A stretch of 64,000 nucleotides of DNA, taken from Vannielia litorea. GTDB lineage: Bacteria > Pseudomonadota > Alphaproteobacteria > Rhodobacterales > Rhodobacteraceae. Below the pieces are notes generated by a model. That model worked only from the letters and a program-made list of their open reading frames with translations, was not told where the DNA came from and searched no databases. The stretch is from contig NZ_JAHVJR010000001.1 in the NCBI RefSeq assembly GCF_019801175.1, positions 1,488,001-1,552,000 of the forward strand, given 5' to 3'. Positions 26,193 to 35,252 of this stretch are shown one piece after another. Each line of letters begins with the position of its first letter. Position 1 is the stretch's first letter. Both the position numbers and the translations under genes were made by a program.

Positions 26193-26720
26193 TCAAAACA
26201 GCTCGAGGTCATCCTCCGCCGACGCAAGCACGGGGGCCGGCGTCGGTGTTGTGGGCTCCTCGAATTTCGCGATTAGCATCTGGCGCGCCCGTCCGCTTTC
26301 GGGCCAGAACTGCACTCGGCGCCCTTGGGTGCCACCCAGGGATTGCCCCTTCAGCGGAATATTCTCCCGTTCGAGAAACTCCGTCACAAAAGCCCCATTC
26401 CGCGCTCCGATGTCTGAGCGCGCCGCGATCATGCGCGCCCCGCCGAAGATCTTTGCCTCAAGACAGTCCCGGCGGGCACCTGCCTTCAGCATCCCATTGA
26501 TCAGGAGTTCCATGGCATTCGCGCCAACGGCAGCCTCGTAGAGATCGGTGCCTCCACCGCCAGGCAGGAGGATGTGGTTCATCCCGCCGAGCCGCGCCTG
26601 ACTGTCCCATAGGCAAACAGAGACGCAGCTACCAAGGATTGTCGTCAGCAACATCTCCGGGTCGGCGGATACGCCGAACTCCCCCTGCGCCACATGCTGT
26701 GTTTTCTCGCGTGATATCAT
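26193..26720 (-). CDS. cheD: Chemoreceptor glutamine deamidase CheD
   Basis: A 175-residue CheD. The catalytic Cys is in ILGSCVSVCLWD and the His in LGGMNHILLP; the rest (NAMELLINGMLKAGARRDCLEAKIFGGARM, NIPLKGQSLGG) is typical. It deamidates receptor glutamines and can bind CheY-P or CheC in other species. The ATG at 26720 overlaps the cheB stop by 4 nt; a longer in-frame extension into cheB is not coding. The C-terminal tail ends SAEDDLELF, an acidic-aromatic tip. It is last of the leftward set mcp-cheB-cheD. Confidence 0.93.
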   Translation of the reverse strand: MISREKTQHVAQGEFGVSADPEMLLTTILGSCVSVCLWDSQARLGGMNHILLPGGGGTDLYEAAVGANAMELLINGMLKAGARRDCLEAKIFGGARMIAARSDIGARNGAFVTEFLERENIPLKGQSLGGTQGRRVQFWPESGRARQMLIAKFEEPTTPTPAPVLASAEDDLELF

Positions 26721-27778
26721 TTTGGTTTCCCGCCCCCTCGCCCGCAAATCTGCAAAATCTGGCCGCCGATGTCGTTCAGCGGTACGAGCGCCTCGGCCGC
26801 ACCCGTTTCCCAGGCTACGCGGGGCATACCCCAGACCGTGCTGCTTTCCTTGCTCTGTGCGAGGGTACGCGCTCCACCGCCACGCAGTTCCAGCAGCCCC
26901 TTTGCGCCATCCTGCCCCATACCGGTAAGGAGGATTGCTAGGCTGCGCGGTGCGACATTCACCGCCGAAGAGAACAGGCGATCGACGGATGGGCGGTGCC
27001 CGCTGACGAGGTCGCCCTCCACAAGTCTGCAACGTGGCAAGGCACCTAGCCCCGGGCCCGCGGCCATTTCAAGGTGGCATGGTCCGCCGGGGGCGAAGAC
27101 CACCATGCCTTGGGTCAGGGCCATGCCGTCCCGCGCGAGCCCCACGCGTGGGGCAAGACGGCCCGAGAGGCGGTGAGCAAGGCTCTCCATGAACTGCGCC
27201 GGCATGTGCTGAACGACCACGATCGGCGGGGCGTTGGAGGGCATCGCCCCTAGCACCTGCTCGAGCGCCTCGACCCCGCCGGTGGAGGAGCCGATGAGCA
27301 CGATCTTTCCGTTCCAAATGAATTCGGTATGGCTCACCGGTACGGGCCGCGAGGCCCGAGGCTCCACACGGGCCAGGGACGCCTCGAAAATGCGTTCGGC
27401 CACATCGGCGGCCTTCTCCGGGCGACCGAAGCCATCCTTGCCGAGGCAGTCGATGGCACCGAGGGCAAGGGCCTCGATCGCCATGTCGCTGCCGGGGACG
27501 GTGCCCGAGGACAGCATCACCACCGGCAGAGGCCGGAGCGAGACGATCTTTTCCAGAAAGCTCAGCCCGTTCATCCGGGGCATCTCCACATCGAGCGTCA
27601 CCACATGCGGATGGGTGGACTTGATCACCGCTCGAGCCTCGAACGGGTCTCCCGCCTCGCCCACCACCTCGAAACGTCCATCGGCGAGGAGCAGGCGCGC
27701 GAGCATGGCGCGCATGCTGGCACTGTCATCGACGATCACCACCCGGCGCTTCTCGGCCAATTCCGACACGTGCTTCAC
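26717..27778 (-). CDS. cheB: Chemoreceptor methylesterase/deamidase CheB
   Basis: A 353-residue two-domain protein. The receiver has VVIVDDSASM and phospho-acceptor Asp63 in TLDVEMPRMNG. The methylesterase has the Ser in LIGSSTGGVEAL, His in VVQHMPAQFM, and Asp in LTGMGQDGAKG. Phosphorylation by CheA activates demethylation of receptors, opposing CheR. It starts 18 nt after the mcp stop and overlaps cheD by 4 nt, so the three form one transcription unit opposite to the cheS-cheT operon. Confidence 0.95.
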   Translation of the reverse strand: MKHVSELAEKRRVVIVDDSASMRAMLARLLLADGRFEVVGEAGDPFEARAVIKSTHPHVVTLDVEMPRMNGLSFLEKIVSLRPLPVVMLSSGTVPGSDMAIEALALGAIDCLGKDGFGRPEKAADVAERIFEASLARVEPRASRPVPVSHTEFIWNGKIVLIGSSTGGVEALEQVLGAMPSNAPPIVVVQHMPAQFMESLAHRLSGRLAPRVGLARDGMALTQGMVVFAPGGPCHLEMAAGPGLGALPRCRLVEGDLVSGHRPSVDRLFSSAVNVAPRSLAILLTGMGQDGAKGLLELRGGGARTLAQSKESSTVWGMPRVAWETGAAEALVPLNDIGGQILQICGRGGGKPK

Positions 27779-27796
27779 CGCCCAGTCCCCGCGAAA

Positions 27797-30700
27797 TCAG
27801 AATTCTTCCCAGTCTTCGTCGGTCGGGTCGACAGCGAGGGCCGCGTTTCCATCCGAGCTTATGGCCGGCGGGCTCGTGCGCCCGCTGCGAAAGGTTGGGG
27901 TGGAAGGTAGCTCCTCTAAGACAGGAGGCGCCGGTGCCTCCTCGGGAGCCTCTGACATCTCAGACTGGCCTGTACCGCCAGTGCTCGCAGGCTCCGGCAC
28001 GGCCTCGGGCCTGTTCGTGGGCTCTGGTGCCGAGGCCAGCTCGGCTGCAGCATCGCCTATGCGGAAGCGGCTCATGGTGCGTTTCAGCGCATTTGCCTCG
28101 CCTGAGAGCGACTGGCTGGCGGCATTCGTCTCTTCGAACATGGCCGCGTTTTCTTGGGTCACCTGATCAAGCTGGTTCATCGCGGTGTTGATCTCATCGA
28201 GACCGCTGGACTGTTCCTTAGCCGAACGGGCAATCTCGGACACATGGGCGGCGATATCGCTCACGCTGGTCACGATCCCGCTGAGGGCCTCGCCGGTCTG
28301 CCCGACGAGCTCGACCCCGCGTTTCACATGATCACTGGAAGAGGAGATCAGGCCCGAGATCTCGCGCGCCGCGTCGGAGCTGCGCTGTGCCAGAGCCCGC
28401 ACCTCGGAGGCGACCACCGCAAAGCCACGACCGGCCTCGCCTGCGCGGGCGGCCTCGACGCCCGCGTTCAGGGCCAGCAGGTTGGTCTGGAAGGCGATGT
28501 CCTCAATCACCGAGATGATCTTCGAGATCTGATCGGAGCTCTGCGAGATTTGCCCCATCGCGGCCACCGCTTCGCTCACCACTTGTCCACCCTGTTCGGC
28601 ATTGCCGCGTGCTTCGCTGACCATCTTGTTGGCCCGGTCAGCGCCCTCGGAGGCCGAGCGCACGCTGGAGGTCAGCTCATCGAGGGCGGCGGCGGTCTCT
28701 TCAAGGGTCGAGGCCTGATGCTCCGTGCGGCGCGACAGGTCGTCGGCGGAGGAGGCGATTTCGCCGACTTCGCGGTGAATGACGCCTGCATTCTCCATCA
28801 CCATGGCGATGGCTTCGCGCAGCTTGCCAGCGGCCTCGTTGAAGTTGAGCCGCAACTCCTCGTAATCCTCGGCAAACCGTTCTTCCAGCACGCGGGTCAG
28901 GTCGCCCTCCGCGAGCGCATTGAGGCCGATCCGAAGCCCGTCGACCACTTGGGCTTGGGCCTCGGCGAGGCGCAACTGCTCTTGCTCCGCCGACAGCAAT
29001 TTTTCCCGGTCGGCGGTGATGTCGGAGCCCATGAAGAGGTACATGGCGGGCTGACCATCGGTATCGAGCACAGGGGCGAATCCGCCTTGGAGCCAGTGCA
29101 GCGCCCCGTCTGCGCCGCGCAGTCGGAACAGGCCAAAGACGGAATCGCCCTTTTCCAGACGGTCCAGCACCGCGCCGTTCTGCTCGGCCAGATCGGCGTC
29201 GAATTCAAAGACATCCAGCGCCGCTGCCCCCGCCATCCCCTCTGCCGGGCGCCCGAGCACGGTGGCCATGGTGTCATTGACCTCGAAGATCCGCGCCTCG
29301 CGATCCATCTTGATGGTTGCCAAGAAGCTATCGATGGTGACCATCAGCGCCCGGTCCATGAACTCCTGCGTGGCATTGCTCAGCTCGACCACCGAACCGA
29401 TGATCTGCCCCGCCTCATCGGCCACGGCGCCCACCCGCATGGAGAGCCGCGTATCGCCAAGGCGGAAGAACAGGCTGCGCGGGAGTTCTTCGGGGCTGGC
29501 CACGGCACGCTCAAGGCTGTCGGGGTTGGGCATCAGCCGGTCGATGCTCTGCCCGGTGAGCGCCTCGGAGCCGTCGAAGAGCCCGGCTGCGGCAAAGACG
29601 CCAGCGTTTTTTTGCATGAACTCTGCCGCCGCGTCATTGGCGTAGCTCACGCAGAGATCGCTATCGAGCATGAGCATCGGGGCGGAGCTGGCCTGAAATC
29701 CTGCCCCGCGAAAGATGTTGTCTTTCTCGGCAGCGCGGGCCTCTTGCAGGGCGCCGCGCAGCACCTCGGCGCTGCGGGCCATCTCGCCAAGCTCGTCACC
29801 TCGGTTGGCCCCTGGAATTGCCCGCTCGTAGGCACCGCGGGCCAGATCTTCGAGGCCGCGGCGCATGCCGTTCACCGGCGCGACGATACCGCGCGACAGG
29901 CCAAAGCCGACCAGCGAGGCAAAGACGAGCAGGCCCGCCCCCGCCATGGCGCAATAGGTGATGAGCCGGTTGATCGCGTGAAAAGCCTCGGCATCGGTCA
30001 TCTCGGCGGTGATCGCCCAGGTGAAGGCTCCCAGATCGATCGGGCCATAAACCGCAAGGCCAGTGCTGCCATCGCTGAGGATGCCGCGCATCTGGCCGCG
30101 CTCGCCGGCATGGGCGCGGGTCAGCGCCTCGCTGCTCACCGGCTCCAGCCCGGCCTCGCCCACGTGGTTGCGCGGCAGGCCATCGGGGCCGGTGATGATC
30201 ATTGACATGCCGCTGTGGCTGATGTCATTGGTGCTCAGCATCGGCGCGATCTGGTCGGTGGGCATCTGCACCGCGAGCACGCCTAGCAGGGTGCCGTCCT
30301 CCCCGGTCAGCGCGATGGAGGCAAAGCCCGCCGCCGCCCCATGCGAAGGCCCGTAGGGTGCGAAATCGACGAAGGTCACCGCATCCTCGCTGCCCGCCTT
30401 GGCCACCGCGCCGCGAAACGCCTCGCCAAGCCCGCTGTCGGCCCACGGCCCCTCCATCAGGTTGGTGGCAAAATCCAGCTCCTTGAATACCGTGTAAACG
30501 AGGTTCCCCTCGGCATCGAAGAGGAACACGTCATAGTATCCGCGAGTCTGCTGCAGCGCGCGAAAGAAGCCATGAAACCGCTTGTGCGCAATCGAGTAGC
30601 CAGAGCCGTCGCGGGCGAAGTCATACAGGTGCTTCTCGCCCAGCGGATGCGGGTTTTCCTCGATATAGATGCGCTGCAACTCCCCCACCGGGTCATCGCC

Positions 30701-30979
30701 CATCGCGGCAAAGGCGCCGGTGAACTTGCTCAGCGCGGCCAGCACCGTGCCCTCGGTGGAGTTGAACTGCAGGTCGTTCCGGATCCGGTCGACCCACTCC
30801 TGCACTGCGCCCTGATCCTGCTCGAGCGTGCTCTTCAGCCGCGCATTGGCTGCCTCTTCAGCGTTCTTCCAGCCTTGCATCGCCAGCAGGCCAACAAAGC
30901 CGGCAACCGTGATGGCGACCGTGAGAGAAATGAGCAGCGGCAGCTTTGTCCGCAGTTTCATGTTGCGCAGCAGGGGCAT
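27797..30979 (-). CDS. Methyl-accepting chemotaxis protein with PAS domains and docking pentapeptide
   Basis: A 1060-residue transmembrane chemoreceptor. The first membrane helix is near 14-34, a large periplasmic sensor (dCache/Cache type, about 40-335) follows, and the second helix is near 340-362. HAMP lies at about 363-415, then two PAS-like domains (about 425-680; the second includes FLATIKMDREARIFEVN). The signalling domain includes the hairpin VSEVRALAQRSSDAAREI. The C-terminus ends DWEEF, matching the xWxxF pentapeptide that docks CheR/CheB in enterobacterial receptors. GGAGA before the ATG supports this start. The ligand is unknown. Confidence 0.92.
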   Translation of the reverse strand: MPLLRNMKLRTKLPLLISLTVAITVAGFVGLLAMQGWKNAEEAANARLKSTLEQDQGAVQEWVDRIRNDLQFNSTEGTVLAALSKFTGAFAAMGDDPVGELQRIYIEENPHPLGEKHLYDFARDGSGYSIAHKRFHGFFRALQQTRGYYDVFLFDAEGNLVYTVFKELDFATNLMEGPWADSGLGEAFRGAVAKAGSEDAVTFVDFAPYGPSHGAAAGFASIALTGEDGTLLGVLAVQMPTDQIAPMLSTNDISHSGMSMIITGPDGLPRNHVGEAGLEPVSSEALTRAHAGERGQMRGILSDGSTGLAVYGPIDLGAFTWAITAEMTDAEAFHAINRLITYCAMAGAGLLVFASLVGFGLSRGIVAPVNGMRRGLEDLARGAYERAIPGANRGDELGEMARSAEVLRGALQEARAAEKDNIFRGAGFQASSAPMLMLDSDLCVSYANDAAAEFMQKNAGVFAAAGLFDGSEALTGQSIDRLMPNPDSLERAVASPEELPRSLFFRLGDTRLSMRVGAVADEAGQIIGSVVELSNATQEFMDRALMVTIDSFLATIKMDREARIFEVNDTMATVLGRPAEGMAGAAALDVFEFDADLAEQNGAVLDRLEKGDSVFGLFRLRGADGALHWLQGGFAPVLDTDGQPAMYLFMGSDITADREKLLSAEQEQLRLAEAQAQVVDGLRIGLNALAEGDLTRVLEERFAEDYEELRLNFNEAAGKLREAIAMVMENAGVIHREVGEIASSADDLSRRTEHQASTLEETAAALDELTSSVRSASEGADRANKMVSEARGNAEQGGQVVSEAVAAMGQISQSSDQISKIISVIEDIAFQTNLLALNAGVEAARAGEAGRGFAVVASEVRALAQRSSDAAREISGLISSSSDHVKRGVELVGQTGEALSGIVTSVSDIAAHVSEIARSAKEQSSGLDEINTAMNQLDQVTQENAAMFEETNAASQSLSGEANALKRTMSRFRIGDAAAELASAPEPTNRPEAVPEPASTGGTGQSEMSEAPEEAPAPPVLEELPSTPTFRSGRTSPPAISSDGNAALAVDPTDEDWEEF

Positions 30980-31104
30980 GCAAAATCTCCAGATCCTGAA
31001 TGTCCGGCCCGCGCAACACGCGGCGGCCAGACCTCAGGACCGGAAATGCACGAAGGGTGCTAAAATAGGCTTAATCCTGCCCGGAAATCGTCAGCCCGCG
31101 CCGC

Positions 31105-32313
31105 TCAGGCCGCCTGCCGCACCCGCGAGAGCACCACCCAGGCCAGCGTGGCCGAGGCCAGACCGCAGGCAGCGATAGCGGCGATCATCGGCGTGGCGGT
31201 GCCGTTGTGGAAGGGCGTCGCGATGCCCACGGCCACCCCGCCCGCCACCATCTGCAAGGTGCCGCCGAGGCTCGAGGCCATGCCCGCATTCTCGCCGTGA
31301 TCGTCCAGCGCCATCACCATCGTCGTCGGGATCACGAGGCCGAGGAAGGCGTTGCCGATGAAGAGCCCCACCATGACCACCACGAGCGAGCTGCCGCCCG
31401 TCGCGACCACCGCAAAGAGCGTTGCCGTGGCAAGGCCAAAGCCGGTCGCCCCGCCCAGCACCACCCGGGTCAGCCCGAGCCGGTCGGCCAGCGGCCCTGC
31501 GGCCTGGCTGGCGCCAAAGAACCCGGCCGCATTCACCGCGAAGGCGAGCGAGAACTGGGTCGGCGTCAGGCCGAAATCCTGTGTGTAAACAAAGGGCGCC
31601 AGCGCGATGAAGATGAAAAAGCTCGCCATCCCGAAGCCGCCCACAAAGGTCAGCCCCATGAACTTGGCATCGCGCAGCAGCATCCCCGCCACGCGGGTCA
31701 GCGCGGCCACGTTCACCTTCACCCGGCGCTCCGGCGGCAGGGTCTCGGGCAGGGCAAAATGCATCAGCGTCACGCAGGCCACGGCGGCCACGGCCAGCAC
31801 CCAGAAGATCGCGCGCCAGCCCGCCACGGCGGCCACGCCCGAGCCCGCCAGCGGCGCCAGCATCGGCGACACCGAGATCACCAGCATGATCAGCGCCATC
31901 ATCTTGGTCGCCGCCGCGCCGGTGTGCATGTCGCGGATGATCGCCCGCGGCACCACCATCACCGCTGCCCCGCCGAGGCCCTGCACAAAGCGCCAGGCCA
32001 CCAGCGTGCCGAGGCTCCCGGCCATCGCCGCGCCCACCGAGCCGATGGCAAACACCCCGAGCCCGAAGTAGATCGGCAACCGCCGCCCCGATTGGTCGGC
32101 CCATGGGCCATAGATCAACTGGGCAAGGCCGAAGGCGATGAAGTAGCCAATGATCGTGGCCCCCATCGCGGCCTCGTCCACGCCGAGCGCCACGCCGATC
32201 TCGGGCATCATCGGCAGGTACATGTCGATCGCGAAAGGCCCCACCATCGACATCAGGCCGAGAATGAGCGCCGAGCGGAAAAGGCCCTCTGGCCGGGCGG
32301 CGGCCTGCTGCAT
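31105..32313 (-). CDS. Bcr/CflA-family multidrug efflux MFS transporter
   Basis: A 402-residue inner-membrane transporter with twelve predicted helices. The first helix and motif D1 region (GLMSMVGPFAIDMYLPMMPEI) and the motif A loop (GPWADQSGRRLPIYFGL) are typical of the Bcr/CflA drug:H+ antiporter group. Helix 4-5 VPRAIIRDMHTG is also characteristic. The start at 32313 is chosen because the longer frame to 32409 adds a polar Arg-rich extension. It is a single gene; the exported compound is unknown. Confidence 0.88.
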   Translation of the reverse strand: MQQAAARPEGLFRSALILGLMSMVGPFAIDMYLPMMPEIGVALGVDEAAMGATIIGYFIAFGLAQLIYGPWADQSGRRLPIYFGLGVFAIGSVGAAMAGSLGTLVAWRFVQGLGGAAVMVVPRAIIRDMHTGAAATKMMALIMLVISVSPMLAPLAGSGVAAVAGWRAIFWVLAVAAVACVTLMHFALPETLPPERRVKVNVAALTRVAGMLLRDAKFMGLTFVGGFGMASFFIFIALAPFVYTQDFGLTPTQFSLAFAVNAAGFFGASQAAGPLADRLGLTRVVLGGATGFGLATATLFAVVATGGSSLVVVMVGLFIGNAFLGLVIPTTMVMALDDHGENAGMASSLGGTLQMVAGGVAVGIATPFHNGTATPMIAAIAACGLASATLAWVVLSRVRQAA

Positions 32314-32522
32314 GGTCTGTCCTTTCAGATGAGCGCGCGCGGGCATTCTGCGGCGCGGCGTTGCGCGGAACCTAGCGAGTTGGGCCGCCCCGTCCAGAGG
32401 CACGGGCAAAAATTCTTGCTCCCGTCATGTATCTGCTGACAAATGCAGCCTTGAGCCACTTTGAAATGCCATCCCTGAGCCGAACCAAAACGCCAGCCCC
32501 GCGCCAAAGGCGAAAGACCGAT

Positions 32523-33380
32523 ATGACAGACCTGCCCACCCCCTTCGCCACCCATCGCATCGCCGGACAGGGCGGCACCGCCCTCGCGGTGGCCGAATAC
32601 GGCGCGCCGGATGGCCCGCCGATCCTCTTTGTTCACGGCTGGTCGCAGAGCCACCTCTCCTTCGCCCGGCAGTTCGCCGCGCCGGAGCTCGCCCGCTTCC
32701 GCATGGTGGGGTTCGACCTGCGCGGCCACGGTGCCTCCGAAAAGCCCACCGCGCCGGAGGCCTATGACGGCTCCGAGCCTTGGGGCGGTGACATCGCGGC
32801 GGTGATCGAAGCGCTCTCGCTCCACCGCCCGCTGCTGTTGGGCTGGTCGATGGGCGGCAAGGCGCTCTGCGATTACCTCGCACTCCACGGCGATACCGCG
32901 CTGCGGGCCACGGCGATGATCGGCACCGGCCCGACCTCCGGCAAGTTCATCCCGCCCGAGGCCCGCGAACTGCGGATGGCCGATGAGGCGGTGCTCGCCA
33001 AGGACATGCTCTCCGATGTGCTGCCAGAGAACCTCGCGGCCACGCAGGCCTTCCTGCGCGCCTGTTTCCACCAGCAGCCCTCCGAGGCCGACTTTGCCAC
33101 CATGCTCGGCTTCAACATGATGTGCCCGCCCGAAATTCGCGGCCAGACCCGCCAGCGCCACGCCGATTATCGCCCGGCCGCGCGGGCCACGATAAACCCC
33201 TGCCTTGTGGTCTGGGGCGGGCATGAGCGGGTCATGCCGCGCCCGATCTTCGATGAATGCGCCGCCGAGTTTGCCCACGCCGAGCCCCATGTGTTCGAAA
33301 ACTCCGGCCACGCGCCGTTCTGGGAAGAGCCGGAGCGGTTCAACGCGCTGCTGGCGGAGTTCGCCTCTGCCGGGGTCTGA
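32523..33380 (+). CDS. Alpha/beta fold hydrolase
   Basis: A 285-residue cytosolic serine hydrolase. The oxyanion turn is ILFVHGWSQSHLSF (near 38), followed by GFDLRGHGASEKP. The nucleophile Ser lies in LLGWSMGGKAL (near 109), the acid probably in LVVWGGHERVMP (near 226), and the His in ENSGHAPFWEEPERF (near 261). This is the pattern of haloperoxidase/esterase-like enzymes. The ATG at 32523 gives the normal start; the upstream frame to 32427 adds a basic tail. No operon partner is seen; it converges on the VOC gene. Confidence 0.87.
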   Translation: MTDLPTPFATHRIAGQGGTALAVAEYGAPDGPPILFVHGWSQSHLSFARQFAAPELARFRMVGFDLRGHGASEKPTAPEAYDGSEPWGGDIAAVIEALSLHRPLLLGWSMGGKALCDYLALHGDTALRATAMIGTGPTSGKFIPPEARELRMADEAVLAKDMLSDVLPENLAATQAFLRACFHQQPSEADFATMLGFNMMCPPEIRGQTRQRHADYRPAARATINPCLVVWGGHERVMPRPIFDECAAEFAHAEPHVFENSGHAPFWEEPERFNALLAEFASAGV

Positions 33381-33399
33381 TCCGGCGCTGCGCATCGCC

Positions 33400-33879
33400 C
33401 TACCCTTTCACCGCCGCCTCGATCTTCGCCACGTCGATCTTGCCCATCTCCATCATCGCGGCAAAGGCCCGCTCGGCGACCGCGCCACCCTGCGCCATCG
33501 CCTCCGTCAGCACGCGCGGGGTGATCTGCCAGTGGATGCCCCAGCGGTCGGAGCACCAGCCGCAGGCGCTCTCCTTGCCGCCGTTGCCGACGATGGCCTC
33601 CCAGTACCGGTCCGTCTCGGCCTGATCGTCCGTCGCCACCTGAAACGAGAACGCCTCGCTGTGTGAAAAGATCGGCCCGCCGTTCAGCCCGAGGCAGGGG
33701 ATGCCCAGCACGGTGAACTGCACCGTCAGCACCTGCCCCTTGGTTCCGCCGGGAAAGTCGCCCGGAGCCTTGTGAACCGCCTCCACTGCGGTGTCGGGGA
33801 AGGTCTCGGCATAAAACCGAGCCGCCCCTTCGGCATCGGAATCGTACCAAAGGCAGATGGTGTTCTTCGCTATGGTCAT
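33400..33879 (-). CDS. VOC-family (PhnB-like) protein
   Basis: A 159-residue protein of the vicinal oxygen chelate superfamily in the PhnB/3-demethylubiquinone methyltransferase-like subgroup (ICLWYDSDAEGAARFYAETF at the start; CGWCSDRWGIHWQITPRVL near 110). Such proteins form dimers with a cupped metal site, but many have no known activity. GGGAGG precedes the ATG at 33879. An 18-bp near-palindrome lies 16-33 nt upstream, so a repressor probably controls it; no regulator gene is adjacent. Confidence 0.85.
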   Translation of the reverse strand: MTIAKNTICLWYDSDAEGAARFYAETFPDTAVEAVHKAPGDFPGGTKGQVLTVQFTVLGIPCLGLNGGPIFSHSEAFSFQVATDDQAETDRYWEAIVGNGGKESACGWCSDRWGIHWQITPRVLTEAMAQGGAVAERAFAAMMEMGKIDVAKIEAAVKG

Positions 33880-33894
33880 GCTGGCCTCCCATTT

Positions 33895-33912
33895 TAGGTT
33901 GATATCCACCTA
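33895..33912. promoter_or_regulatory. Operator-like palindrome before the VOC gene
   Basis: TAGGTTGATATCCACCTA is an 18-bp near-palindrome centred on GATATC, with perfect 5-bp outer arms TAGGT/ACCTA and one mismatched pair. Its position just upstream of the VOC start fits a repressor site, possibly for an ArsR-type protein. Confidence 0.5.
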
Positions 33913-34206
33913 CATGAGAGAACCGGGCCGAGTCAATGGCCCGGATCAGGGGTTTGCAATGCAGGCGCAGAAAGTCATGCTGCACCTGCGATATGCATGG
34001 AATGTGCACCGGATGTGCATCACTTGTGCATCCGGTATTCCCTTACCCCATTTGCAACAGCGTTGCCGCTTAACCCTCTGGCTTCACGTCGAAAACCCGC
34101 CTGACTCCGGCGCCGAGCCTCACCCCGCCATGCCGCAAGGCAGAAACTTTGCAAACTTCGATCATCCCATTGATTTACCACGCGATTTCGCGCCGTTAAC
34201 CCGATT
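33913..34206. other. Gene-free region between VOC operator and the DUF3179 gene
   Basis: With the operator this gap exceeds 300 bases. It is AT-richer than its surroundings and holds three TGTGCA copies close together (within 34010-34032). It also holds a TTAA-N7-TTAG string at 34196-34210 that overlaps the DUF3179 stop. No gene with supporting features was found; a 117-codon plus-strand frame has no recognisable domain. Confidence 0.5.
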
Positions 34207-35175
34207 TTAGCGGCTCTCGGCTAACATCCACTCACCGCGCGGATAAAACGCGTGAAACGCAAAGGCGAACATCAGGTCATGGGCCACATCCCGCCCAGCC
34301 TTGTCGCGCACCCGGATCATGCCCACGTCGCGCCCCTTGGCGATGGCGGCGCTGTCGAGCGCGCTGGCCTGCCCGGCGGCCCAAGAGATCACCACCCCCG
34401 CCTCGCGGATCTCGCCCGCCTCCGCCACCCGCGTCAGTGGCCACGCCCGGTTGCCGACGCGTACAACACGCAGCAGCGGCGGCACCCCGTGTGGCGGCAT
34501 TTCTCCATTGAAAAGAAACGGCTTTTTCGAGCTGTCATAGCCCTTGTAAGGGTTCTGCCCATAGGGCCGGTTGTGCCTCGGCTCGGCCATCACCCGCCCT
34601 TTCGGGTGCCGTTTGGCAAAGCTCTCCCAGCTCTCCATCCAACTCGGCACCGCCTTCAGTTCCGCCCCGGTCAGCTGCCCCACGATCGCGCGGCCAAGCG
34701 CCTGCTGCCACCAGCTTTCGGTCTGCCGGTCATACATCACCATATCCGAATGCCGCAGCTTGCCCGTCACCCCGAATTCCAGCTCCCGCCCGCGCAACCG
34801 ACGGTCGAACACCAGCGCAGAATTGCAGAGCGGACAATAGGTTACGGCAATCGGCACCCCGCCCATCCGGTCATTCACGATCTCATGCCAGATCAGGTAG
34901 CGCAGCGGATAAGCCCGCGCCTCGCCGCCCATTTCCACTGTGATCACCGGCTCCCGCGCCGAGAGCTTCGCGCCCTTCACCGCCCTGAACTCCGGCCCCG
35001 TGATCGCCGGAATCCCATCCTTCCCCGGCCCGCCCGAGAGGATCTCGACCCAGCTCTTCACGCCCGTCCTGGAAAAGTCGGTGCGCGGCCATTCGTGCTT
35101 CCAGAACCCCGGATCAGCCCCTGCCAGCCCGGCGCTCAACAGCAGCCAAGCCATTGCCCGAAAAAGAAAACCCAT
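34207..35175 (-). CDS. DUF3179 domain-containing protein, exported
   Basis: A 322-residue protein with a Sec-type N-terminus (MGFLFRAMAWLLLSAGLAGA). The body shows the DUF3179 hallmarks: IPAITGPEF, EARAYPLRYLIWHEIVND, VTYCPLCNSALVFDR with a Cys pair, GKLRHSDMVMYDRQTESWWQQ, and a C-terminal WAAGQASALDS segment. The family is widespread, extracytoplasmic and of unknown function; the CPLC motif suggests metal binding or redox chemistry. It stands alone, upstream of the two cyclophilin genes in the leftward direction only by position. Confidence 0.85.
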   Translation of the reverse strand: MGFLFRAMAWLLLSAGLAGADPGFWKHEWPRTDFSRTGVKSWVEILSGGPGKDGIPAITGPEFRAVKGAKLSAREPVITVEMGGEARAYPLRYLIWHEIVNDRMGGVPIAVTYCPLCNSALVFDRRLRGRELEFGVTGKLRHSDMVMYDRQTESWWQQALGRAIVGQLTGAELKAVPSWMESWESFAKRHPKGRVMAEPRHNRPYGQNPYKGYDSSKKPFLFNGEMPPHGVPPLLRVVRVGNRAWPLTRVAEAGEIREAGVVISWAAGQASALDSAAIAKGRDVGMIRVRDKAGRDVAHDLMFAFAFHAFYPRGEWMLAESR

Positions 35176-35252
35176 GGCATCCTCCCTCCCTGATCGGGGC
35201 TAGGATGCCATGGGCCATTGTCTCGACAAACCCCGCTCACGCAGGGTTTACG

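Noticed and set aside
33857..34210. 117-codon frame between the VOC and DUF3179 genes
   Set aside because: No domain, no good ribosome site, and it crosses the VOC start and operator palindrome.
34196..34210. TTAA-N7-TTAG CtrA-like string
   Set aside because: Overlaps the DUF3179 stop codon and lies over 300 bp from any gene start it could control.
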